From contig QAOA01003028.1 in the NCBI GenBank assembly GCA_003255065.1, positions 1,256,351 through 1,320,350 of the forward strand: a stretch of 64,000 bases of DNA, in the 5' to 3' direction. A program made the position numbers and the translations under genes. The notes under the pieces were generated by a model that was given only the letters and a program-made list of their open reading frames with translations, was not told the origin of the DNA and searched no databases. Positions 11,486-21,288 of this stretch are shown one piece after another. Source of the DNA: Cercis canadensis (Eukaryota; Streptophyta; Magnoliopsida; Fabales; Fabaceae). How positions within the stretch are numbered: position 1 is the stretch's first letter; every line of letters starts with the position of its first letter.

Positions 11486-13089
11486 GAGTAAAACTCCATT
11501 TTGGTCCATCACTGCGAAAATAATCTAATCAAGTCCCTCATTGGTCAATTTCGCTTCAATCAAGTCCCTCCGTCTAACCTCCGCTAAGTTGACTAACGGA
11601 AATGCTGATATGGCCGTTAAAAGGCTTATGTGTCACTGTTAAATGCCACGTCGCAGCTTGCGGAGAGCACCATTTGCTGACTGGGCAAGGACGACGTCGT
11701 TTGTCCCATTTGAAATGCCCTATAAGCATTATCTTCTACGTTTGAAAAAGGCAATCGAGGGAGAGAGAGATTTGCAAGAGTTGCATTCTAAAGCTTCAAT
11801 CCACACCTTGAAGCTCTGCATTTTCAAAGAAAAAGAAGAATAGGTGGTGCTCGGGATTCATTTTTGGGTCACTCTTCATCTTCATATGTTGTTGGTGGTG
11901 GAAAGGTATGTGAGCATGGCCTCCCCTGTGTGTTGCTGACATCGAAGACAAGAGCTAATCCGGGGAGGGAATTTTGAGGTGTCCATTGTACAAGATGGCT
12001 GATTTGAGGTGTAAATTTTTTGAATGAGCGGATGGGTGCCAATCTTCAAACCATGTCAATGTTCATGCCATGGAAGAGATTTCGGGTAGAGTGGTTCCAT
12101 CTCAAATCTTGTGGATGTGATATAGGTTCCCATTTTCTTCATTATGTTCCTTCACTTTGCTGAACAAACCAAAGAAAAAAGAGGCCCAAATTTGTGCTCA
12201 TCCATTAATTCCAAAGAAAAGTTAATAAAGCATAGAAAAAATAAATTACAGCTGCTCAAAATTAACAATTTAAAAAAAAAAAAAAAAGCACAACATATAA
12301 CATGACATGAAAATATCAGTTTGTCCATGAAACCCCACACCAACCTCAATAGGCATACATTTGAGGAAAAACTTAGAACACGGCCAACCTCAGAAGGTGG
12401 AGACGGAGAGGGACTCCTCATCACGGAGCTCATTCGTCAATTTCTCAACCAAGTTGATGACTTTTGACAGGGTAGGTAGAGGTGGGACCCAGAATGAGGA
12501 GCCGGGAACGAAGGGAAGCCAATCGGGTGTGGCTTTCTGGATGATAATCCGTTGGAAGAGGTGGTTGAACCTCTTGAGAGCTAGCTCGAATTCGCCGTCT
12601 GCCAAAGCAGCCAAAGGTGAGGAAGATGAAGAGGTGGGATCGATCTCGAGGAATTGGGGTTTGTTAGGTTGAGAGGATCGGTGGCAATGAGCGATGGTAA
12701 TGCAGGAGGGAACCTTAACAGTGGATTTGAGTAGGGAGTGCAAGGAAGAAGAGGAGGTGGTGGTGGTAGAGTGGCAGAGGAGGGTTTGAGAGAGGAACCG
12801 AGCCATGAGATAGAGATGGAACCACAGTTAAGGTCCTCTTCCACAGTTAATGTCCTTGCCCAGTCAGCAAATGGTGCTCTCCGCAGGCTGTGACGTGGCA
12901 TTTAACAGTGACACATAAGCTTTTTAATGACCACATCAGCATTTCTGTCAGTCAACTTAACGGAGGTTAGACGGAGGGACTTGATTGAAGCGAAATTGAC
13001 CAGTGATAGACTTGATTAGATTATTTTCGCAGTGAGGGACTCAATTGATAGCGCCCAATATAGTGAGGGACTAAAATGAGGTTTTACTC
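11486..13089. mobile_element. Mutator-like element (Pack-MULE type), copy 1, inserted in the Copia fossil
   Basis: A 1604-bp element with termini gagtaaaac and gttttactc. The terminal inverted repeats are long: 11486-11692 on the left and 12852-13089 on the right, the right arm holding about 31 extra bases. It is flanked by a 10-bp target duplication (ttaccattta, at 11476-11485 and 13090-13099), within the 9-11 bp usual for MULEs. No transposase is present, so it is non-autonomous. The interior carries a gene-like fragment on the minus strand (about 12390-12806). That arrangement is the definition of a Pack-MULE. The TIR ends lie in the Copia integrase region, so the MULE arrived after the retroelement. 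Confidence 0.85.
12390..12806 (-). pseudogene. Captured host gene fragment inside the MULE, copy 1
   Basis: A 138-codon open stretch starting MARFLSQTLLCHST. The first half is Ser/Thr-rich, like an organelle-targeting region. It is followed by ALKRFNHLFQRIIIQKATPD and WLPFVPGSSFWVPP, a block that looks like real coding sequence. I associate PDWLPFVPG with an uncharacterised plant protein family, from memory and with low certainty. The stretch lies between the two MULE TIRs and ends soon after the conserved block, so it is most likely a captured partial gene. There is no sign that it is expressed. Confidence 0.55.
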
Positions 13090-13099
13090 TTACCATTTA

Positions 13100-13887
13100 A
13101 TTTCACCATTTGATTTTTGCTAATGTGCAGACAGGTTTTTCAATCCTTTTCTCTCCATTTCTTATTGGTAGACACTTCATAGCTCAAGTTCATATTGCAA
13201 CATACATGGTATTTGAAGAATGGGGGAGTAGTTTGATGTGTCTCCTTAGTTTTTCAGCAGCTTTTGGCACCGTAATCAGTTGCCTTATCATATTCAAATA
13301 TCAGTCTTCTTCACCATGGGTATTTGATGCCATTGATTTCTTTATCAGAGTTCAATAAAAATGGTGAATTGGCTATTACCAATTTGCTATCTTATATTTG
13401 AGTTCAATGAAAATATTTTAATTTTATTATTTATTTGAGCTTTGCATTTCAACGGCCTCTTTATTTTTTGATTTTTCTCTATGTGAAGTACTTGGAATTT
13501 TCGCACTTAATCCTTCTGATCTCACCTTACTGGTTTAATTTGAAATTGCAATAGTATAAATAAACAAATTGCTACAATGATTCAAAAGTTCACAAGGTTA
13601 TTTGCTTATTGATTAAAGTTGAAGGCATTATTTGTAATTTAACTTTTCTTTATTGAGGTTGCTAAGTAGATCTATTCGGTTATTCATCCATAGTTAAAAC
13701 ATGATAAGAGGTAAATCATAGATTGATTATTAAAATATGGAGAAACGATGTTTACACATTTAGTGTAAAGATATAGAAAATTTGAGACAGACTAAGAAAA
13801 TTTCAGTAAATTTATTATGATTGTAGTTAAATTTAAATATTATTACAAGTGCAACTGCAAAGATGTAAATTTACATATATGGAAACA
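13100..13887 (+). other. Host-like flank with an unrecognised hydrophobic ORF, copy 1
   Basis: Directly right of the MULE target duplication the sequence changes to non-Copia DNA. It holds an 82-codon open frame (13110-13358, opening MIFANVQTGFSILFSPFLIG). Its second half is strongly hydrophobic (SLMCLLSFSAAFGTVISCLI) and could span a membrane. It could be the last exon of a host gene whose other exons are not here: a possible splice acceptor (gctaatgtgcag) precedes ACAGG. I do not recognise the family. The rest, to 13887, is AT-rich with no coding signal. Confidence 0.4.
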
Positions 13888-16278
13888 NCATGTTGTCCTC
13901 CATACCATATCTCTTGGTAAAGATTTGGTAAAAGGATCAGCCAAATTATTTGCAGATTTCACATAGAGAAGTGAAATGATACCACTTGATATCAATTCTC
14001 TAATATAATCATGCCTTAGACTAATATGTCTTGACTTTCCATTATACATGTTATTGAAAGCACAAGACATTATAGCCTCACAATCACAGTGTATGGAAAC
14101 AGGTAGCATTGATTGTGGTCACAACTCAATTTCAAACAACATGTTTCTTAACTACTCAGCTTCCTTACCCGTAGCAGCCAAAGTAATAAACTCTGTCTCC
14201 ATGGTAGAATGAGAATGACATGTTTGTTTCTTAGATACCCAACATATGACACATCCAGCTAGTGTAAATATCCAACTTGTAGTTGCGATACTTTCACCAG
14301 CTCTTGTTATCCAGCTTGCATCTGAATAACCTTCTAGTACAGCAGGAAAATCTGTATAAGATAACTTTAGGTTTGCAGCACTTTTCAGGTATCCAAATAC
14401 CCTCCGAACTACTTCCCAATGTTCTGTACTAGGACTACTTGTAAATCTTGACAATTTGCATACAGCAAAAGCAATATCTGGTCTTGTATAATGCATTACA
14501 TACATCAAGCTTCCTATAACACTGACATATTTCAATTGTTCTATAGGTCTACAAATATTTTTCACAAGTTTTACACTAGTATCATATAGAGTACTGTATT
14601 CTCTAATTTTAAGATGACCAAAGTTGCTCAAAATTTTTTCTATGTAATGAGTTTGACTTAAAGTAAACCCATGATCATGCTTAGTAACTTTGATACCCAA
14701 AATTGTATCCACCTCATTAAGATTTTTCATCTTAAATTTTGAGGTTAGAAACCTTTTAGTTTCATTTATACCATGCATGTTGGTACCAAAGATAAACATA
14801 TCATCTACATAGAGGCTAACTATAACTCCATAATCTTTAGTAAACTTGGAATAAATATATTTGTCAGCAGTATTATGTCTAAACCCAACAGACAAAATTG
14901 CTGAATCAAATTTTTCATGTCATTGTTTAGGAGCTTGTTTAAGACCATACAAAGATTTTACAAGCTTGCACACCTTGTGTTCATTTTCAGGAAGAACAAA
15001 ACCTTCAAGTTGTTGCATGTAAACTTCTTCCTTTAAATCACTATTTAAAAATGTTGTTTTAACATCCATTTGATGTACATGCAATTTATATATAGATGTC
15101 AAAGCAAAAAGAACTCTAATGGATGTTATTCTAGCAACTGGAGCATAGGTATCAAAATAATCTAGATCTTTCTTTTGAGTAAAACCTTTTGTAACTAGTC
15201 TTGCTTTAAAGGTTTGGCTTCGAGCCAGGTGGTAAGTCAACTAAGACCCAAGTATTATTAGACATTATTGAGTCCATTTCATCATTCACAGCTTATTTCC
15301 AGAAAGTTGCATCTTTAGAAGTCATTGCTTCTTCAAAAGTTTTGGGCTCATTCTCAATGTTTAATAATATCTTTACATTTTTACTAATTCGATTTCTACT
15401 ACCTTCTACCAAAAAAGTAATGAAATCAAGATCAAGGCTTTTCTCTTTTCTTGGCCTTTGACTTCTTCTAGGTTCAGATGGTTCAGTTACTTGTTTTCTC
15501 TTACCCTTAGCAAGAGGATTAAGAATATCAGAACTATTTTGATCCTGTGAATTTTGTGGTTCATGCATACCACTTTTTGGCTCATGTATACCACTTTCAA
15601 GTTCATATACAATTTGATCTAATATGAATTTTTCTTCAAAAAATTCAACATGAATAGATTCTACAATAACATTAGACTCTAAATTTAGAAGTCTATATGT
15701 TTTGGAACTTTGTGCATAACCAACAAAAACACTTTTAATTCCTCTTGGCCCTAATTTGGTTCTTTGAGAATCAAGAAGTCTATAGAATACAACACACCCC
15801 CACATTTTAAAATAATTCAGATTTGGTTTCCTTCCATTCCAAATTTCATATGGTGAAATATGTGTTTTCTTGGAATGAACTTTGTTATGAATGTGACACA
15901 CAGTAAGTAAAGCTTCACCCCACAAGTTATATGGTAACTTAGCATTTAAAAGCATAGCATTTACCATATCAACTAGGGTTCTATTTTTCTTTTTTGCTAG
16001 CCTATTCTGCTGGGGTGTAAAAGGGGCAATTTTTTGATGGATTATTCCATTTTCTTTATAAAATTTATCAAACTCTGTAGAGAAATATTCTCCACCTCTA
16101 TCACTCTGAATTATTTTAATTTTTCTTTCTTTTTGATTCTTTACCACATATTTAAATTCCTTAAATCTTTCAAAGGCCTCATCTTTTGTTCTCAGTAGAT
16201 ATACATATAAAAATCGAGAACAATCACCTATAAATGTGATGAAATACCTTTTTCCTCCTCTGGTTAATTTATCATTTA

Positions 16279-17882
16279 GAGTAAAACTCCATTTTGGTCC
16301 CTCACTGTGAAAATAATCTAATCAAGTCCCTCATTGGTCAATTTCGCTTCAATCAAGTCCCTCCGTCTAACCTCCGCTAAGTTGACTAACGGAAATGCTG
16401 ATGTGGCCGTTAAAAGGCTTATGTGTCACTGTTAAATACCACGTCGCAGCCTGCGGAGAGCACCATTTGCTGACTGGGCAAGGACGATGTCGTTTGTCCC
16501 ATTTGAAATGCCCTATAAGCATTATCTTCTATGTTTGAAAAAGGCAGTCGAGGGAGAGAGAGATTTGCAAGAGTTGCATTCTAAAGCTTCAATCCACACC
16601 TTGAAGCTCTGCATTTTCAAAGAAAAAGAAGAATAGGTGGTGCTCGGGATTCATTTTTGGGTCACTCTTCATCTTCATATGTTGTTGGTGGTGGAAAGGT
16701 ATGTGAGCATGGCCTCCCCTGTGTGTTGCTGACATCGAAGACAAGAGCTAATCCGGGGAGGGAATTTTGAGGTGTCCATTGTACAAGATGGCTGATTTGA
16801 GGTGTAAATTTTTTGAATGAGCGGATGGGTGCCAATCTTCAAACCATGTCAATGTTCATGCCATGGAAGAGATTTCGGGTAGAGTGGTTCCATCTCAAAT
16901 CTTGTGGATGTGATATAGGTTCCCATTTTCTTCATTATGTTCCTTCACTTTGCTGAACAAACCAAAGAAAAAAGAGGCCCAAATTTGTGCTCATCCATTA
17001 ATTCCAAAGAAAAGTTAATAAAGCATAGAAAAAATAAATTACAGCTGCTCAAAATTAACAATTTAAAAAAAAAAAAAAAAGCACAACATATAACATGACA
17101 TGAAAATATCAGTTTGTCCATGAAACCCCACACCAACCTCAATAGGCATACATTTGAGGAAAAACTTAGAACACGGCCAACCTCAGAAGGTGGAGACGGA
17201 GAGGGACTCCTCATCACGGAGCTCATTCGTCAATTTCTCAACCAAGTTGATGACTTTTGACAGGGTAGGTAGAGGTGGGACCCAGAATGAGGAGCCGGGA
17301 ACGAAGGGAAGCCAATCGGGTGTGGCTTTCTGGATGATAATCCGTTGGAAGAGGTGGTTGAACCTCTTGAGAGCTAGCTCGAATTCGCCGTCTGCCAAAG
17401 CAGCCAAAGGTGAGGAAGATGAAGAGGTGGGATCGATCTCGAGGAATTGGGGTTTGTTAGGTTGAGAGGATCGGTGGCAATGAGCGATGGTAATGCAGGA
17501 GGGAACCTTAACAGTGGATTTGAGTAGGGAGTGCAAGGAAGAAGAGGAGGTGGTGGTGGTAGAGTGGCAGAGGAGGGTTTGAGAGAGGAACCGAGCCATG
17601 AGATAGAGATGGAACCACAGTTAAGGTCCTCTTCCACAGTTAATGTCCTTGCCCAGTCAGCAAATGGTGCTCTCCGCAGGCTGTGACGTGGCATTTAACA
17701 GTGACACATAAGCTTTTTAATGACCACATCAGCATTTCTGTCAGTCAACTTAACGGAGGTTAGACGGAGGGACTTGATTGAAGCGAAATTGACCAGTGAT
17801 AGACTTGATTAGATTATTTTCGCAGTGAGGGACTCAATTGATAGCGCCCAATATAGTGAGGGACTAAAATGAGGTTTTACTC
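16279..17882. mobile_element. Pack-MULE, copy 2
   Basis: Same 1604-bp element as in copy 1, exactly 4793 bases further on. The left target duplication differs from the right by one base (ttatcattta versus ttaccattta). The interior is identical to copy 1 as far as I can read. The left TIR carries several substitutions relative to copy 1. Confidence 0.85.
17183..17599 (-). pseudogene. Captured host gene fragment inside the MULE, copy 2
   Basis: Identical to the fragment described at 12390-12806: a Ser/Thr-rich start followed by the PDWLPFVPG block. It is non-autonomous cargo of the MULE, with no visible promoter of its own. Confidence 0.55.
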
Positions 17883-17892
17883 TTACCATTTA

Positions 17893-18680
17893 ATTTCACC
17901 ATTTGATTTTTGCTAATGTGCAGACAGGTTTTTCAATCCTTTTCTCTCCATTTCTTATTGGTAGACACTTCATAGCTCAAGTTCATATTGCAACATACAT
18001 GGTATTTGAAGAATGGGGGAGTAGTTTGATGTGTCTCCTTAGTTTTTCAGCAGCTTTTGGCACCGTAATCAGTTGCCTTATCATATTCAAATATCAGTCT
18101 TCTTCACCATGGGTATTTGATGCCATTGATTTCTTTATCAGAGTTCAATAAAAATGGTGAATTGGCTATTACCAATTTGCTATCTTATATTTGAGTTCAA
18201 TGAAAATATTTTAATTTTATTATTTATTTGAGCTTTGCATTTCAACGGCCTCTTTATTTTTTGATTTTTCTCTATGTGAAGTACTTGGAATTTTCGCACT
18301 TAATCCTTCTGATCTCACCTTACTGGTTTAATTTGAAATTGCAATAGTATAAATAAACAAATTGCTACAATGATTCAAAAGTTCACAAGGTTATTTGCTT
18401 ATTGATTAAAGTTGAAGGCATTATTTGTAATTTAACTTTTCTTTATTGAGGTTGCTAAGTAGATCTATTCGGTTATTCATCCATAGTTAAAACATGATAA
18501 GAGGTAAATCATAGATTGATTATTAAAATATGGAGAAACGATGTTTACACATTTAGTGTAAAGATATAGAAAATTTGAGACAGACTAAGAAAATTTCAGT
18601 AAATTTATTATGATTGTAGTTAAATTTAAATATTATTACAAGTGCAACTGCAAAGTTGTAAATTTACATATATGGAAACA
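17893..18680 (+). other. Host-like flank with the hydrophobic ORF, copy 2
   Basis: Repeat of 13100-13887, with the same 82-codon hydrophobic frame at 17903-18151. One base differs near the right end. After 18680 the sequence runs directly into the DUF179 promoter region, so this is the copy contiguous with the host locus. Confidence 0.4.
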
Positions 18681-19144
18681 ACATATTGTAAAATCTGACC
18701 CTAATGGTCCCTTCTAAGTGCTTATGCTTTCCTTGACCTTATTGTGCAATGACAAAATGCCATGTGTTCTACTTGTAATACTGAATACACACTAAAGTTG
18801 GTAGCTTTTTCAGTGTTGGAAGTAACTGCAAAACTAGCAACTGGCTTGGTATTTGACACATCATTTAAAAAGAGATTGATCCATCCATTATCCACAAATG
18901 AAGGAGCAGTGGCACAGGATGCTGACGTGTATGTTTTCCTAAGTGGTACGTGTAAAAGTATATCCACTGGCCCATACTTTGAAGGCTAAACATGAAACAC
19001 CCAACTTGGATGAGATGCAGTACAAAACAGTGTGTGGTGCAGGTTAAACCTCGTGCCACACTTATATATATTCATCAATTACTCTTCTCCTTCAGGATAA
19101 GCATCCTTATCTGCCACAGCCAACAGAAGGCACTCAAACACAGC
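18681..19144 (+). promoter_or_regulatory. Upstream region of the DUF179 gene with TATA box
   Basis: A good TATA box (cttatatata, 19061-19070) lies about 75 bases before the start codon. Two ACGTGT cores, as found in ABA- and light-response elements, lie at 18925-18930 and 18948-18953. The TATA assignment rests on position and sequence. The ACGT cores are weak evidence on their own. Confidence 0.5.
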
Positions 19145-20201
19145 ATGGAAGCTTGCTTCCTCACTTCTAATTCCTTCACCAAAACCACAGATCAACTTCT
19201 TCCCACAATCAAAGCTGGGACTCTTGCATGCCCAAAGAGATATGCTCATCAACTCCACACCAGAAAAGTTGTAACATGTAAGTGCTTCTTCATTTTCCTC
19301 TTCCTATTCTGTTCACTATATTGACCATAAGATGAATAAAGATTGTGTTCATTTTGCAATGATCTAAGGTTAAAGTGTTGAATTTCTTCAAAATCGTTTA
19401 TTTCTTCTTCTATTTCTAAGATCACTAAGGTATGTACCAATTATAGGTTGCCACATGTCATCCTCATCACCGTTGGATGAAGATAGACCTTCACTTAATG
19501 CTGATTGGCGATCATTCCGTGCAAAACTGGTGGCTAGAGAGCAATTACTGCGGCCCATGGAGGAGCCTTCTTCAGTTGTTGATCCTGACCAAGGAGTGGA
19601 TCATCCTCCCCCCATTACCATTGGGGACAAATGGGCCCACGTTATCCATGAGCCCGAAAAAGGTTGCTTACTTGTCGCCACTGAAAAGCTGGATGGGGTC
19701 CACATCTTCGAACGGACGGTGATCCTGCTACTATCAACTGGGCCCATAGGCCCATCAGGGATCATAATCAATCGACCGTCCCTTATGTCAATCAAGGAGA
19801 CAAGGTCAACGGCGATGGATGTGGAGGGTACCTTCTCCAATAGGCCATTGTTCTTTGGTGGGCCCGTAGAGGAAGGGTTATTCTTGGTGAGCCCAAAAGA
19901 GGGTGATGGGGTGGGAAACAGTGGGTTGTTTGAGGAGGTGATGAAGGGTTTGTACTATGGGACAAGGGAAAGTGTGGGTTGTGGAGCTGAATTGGTAAAG
20001 AGGAATGTGGTTGAGCTTGGGGATTTCAGGTTCTTTGATGGGTATTGTGGGTGGGAGAAAGAGCAATTGAGGGAGGAAATAAGAGCTGGGTATTGGACAG
20101 TGGCTGCTTGTAGCCCAACTGTAGTTGGCCTGGAGAGTGTTGGAAGTATTGGGCTTTGGGAGGACGTTCTTGGGCTCATGGGCCGAAGGAAAGTCTGGTG
20201 A
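19145..20201 (+). CDS. DUF179 / UPF0301 (AlgH-like) family protein
   Basis: Two exons: 19145-19277 and 19447-20201, intron GT-AG, giving 295 aa. Exon 1 (MEACFLTSNSFTKTTDQLLP and on to the splice) is basic and lacks acid residues, as in chloroplast transit peptides. The DUF179 domain covers roughly residues 100-290, with GPIGPSGIIINRPSLMSIKE, RPLFFGGPVEEGLFLVSP and the C-terminal GYWTVAACSPTVVG. Bacterial relatives are called AlgH or YqgE; the biochemical function of the plant proteins is not known to me. Starting only at the in-frame ATG of exon 2 (19455) would lose the targeting region. From memory the Arabidopsis orthologue is At3g29240, next to the PPR gene At3g29230, which supports the call. 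Confidence 0.9.
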
Positions 20202-21288
20202 GGCCATTGTGAGGGTCCATGGGGTTGTAAAGGTGTAGAGGGGGAAGAGATATGAATTATATGAAGCATGAGAATTGAGGTGCATGATGGAAGGAGTTGT
20301 AGGGCATAAGAACGTAGACTTCTCTGATTCAATCATATTCCTACATGCTGATACAAATTGTAAATTATTGTTTTTATTTTTATTTTTTATTTTTTTGTAC
20401 TTTTACATCAATGTTCAATGGGTTAAGGGATAATTTCTTAATTTATTAAAGTTTTACCTTAGAGCAATTTATGGGAAAAAAAAAAAAACTTTAGGGCAAG
20501 CATAGGCAGAGCTAAACCATTTGTAGAGTGTATTCGATATTAAATTCTGATAAAATTAATTGGATGATAATATTGCTCTAGCCTCTATCATATTTTCGAA
20601 TAGCTTACATAAGCATGAAATCGGTATATAAGAATATGTAGCAGCTAGTTCATTTTTAATCCTTTCTAATTTACTCTCATTCCAAAAACGAAGAAATATG
20701 CTTGTTATTAATTTGTCACTCATTTCCATGTGATATCTCTAAAGTCAAAAAGACTAAAACCAAGTAAAACTTCTATAAATTCAATTTTTTAAGGAAAAAA
20801 CAAAATCTCTGTATTCGGATGTGTTTGAATAAAGAAACACTGTGCTTAAAAAATATTTTATTAAGCAGAGTTTTTTAAATTTATTTTAAGAAAAGTTAAA
20901 ATTATTTTGTGTATGAATGTAATAGTTGAGAAATATTATTTTTTTCAAAAAAAAAAATTTGAGCGCTGAATGAAGAGGGTTTCTACAAAACAAAACAAAA
21001 AAAATCTATTTAAGAAGTTTCCTACACACAATATAAAGAAATGAAAATACTTATCTATAATATTTAATTATTATATTAATATTTAAACTTATACTAAAAT
21101 AAACACATAATGTATTTTCTTTTCATACTACGTTTCAAGAACCTTCCAAAGGCAGCGAAAGGCACGCATTTCTAGCGTGGAGCTTATGTCCTGTTGTTAC
21201 CTGTATGACTCGCCAGCTTCCATAGCCACACCACACTAAGCTTTCAAAACTTGGCTTCACTACCAGTACTAGAGAATCATCCAAAGCC
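20202..21288. other. Intergenic region, DUF179 to oxidoreductase
   Basis: The 3' flank of DUF179 followed by very AT-rich DNA (about 20340-21120) with A-runs and no coding signal. The last 160 bases, more GC-rich, are likely promoter and 5' UTR of the next gene. I saw nothing else. Confidence 0.55.

Larger units (their letters stand above)
8527..13099 (-). mobile_element. Copia retrotransposon fossil, internal region, copy 1 (5' end missing)
   Basis: Ty1/Copia-superfamily polyprotein remnants on the minus strand. In element order the parts are the integrase core end and C-terminal region (about 11480 to 10450), reverse transcriptase (about 10450 to 9700) and RNase H (about 9700 to 9080). Recognisable motifs include YVDDMFIFG of reverse transcriptase and ADPFTKSLPRD of the RNase H end. 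It is broken, with several breaks, and it lacks gag, protease and the 5' LTR. A 1.6-kb MULE is inserted in the integrase core. It is clearly a fossil. Its moderate decay suggests insertion well before the present, but no dating is possible with a single LTR. Confidence 0.9.
13889..17892 (-). mobile_element. Copia retrotransposon fossil, copy 2 (within the tandem duplicate)
   Basis: Second copy of the Copia pol remnant: integrase (about 16275 to 15250), reverse transcriptase (about 15240 to 14500) and RNase H (about 14500 to 13900), all on the minus strand, with the MULE inserted at the same point. It is broken, with several breaks, and has neither LTR within the unit. It was produced by the 4.8-kb duplication or assembly overlap, not by a second insertion, because the MULE and flank are shared. 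Confidence 0.88.
9096..18680. repeat. 4.79-kb direct tandem duplication joined at an N
   Basis: Bases 9096-13887 and 13889-18680 are two direct copies with a period of 4793 bases. The N at 13888 is the joint. Each unit holds the Copia pol remnant, the inserted MULE and the host-like flank. Over the first 2.7 kb the copies differ by about 2-3 per cent. From about 11770 (16563 in copy 2) to the end I found only one difference. At the junction the two edges share acat. Confidence 0.9.

Noticed and set aside
12361-12672. Plus-strand open frame inside the MULE
   Set aside because: Antisense to the more plausible captured fragment and of biased composition. The same applies to its copy at 17154.
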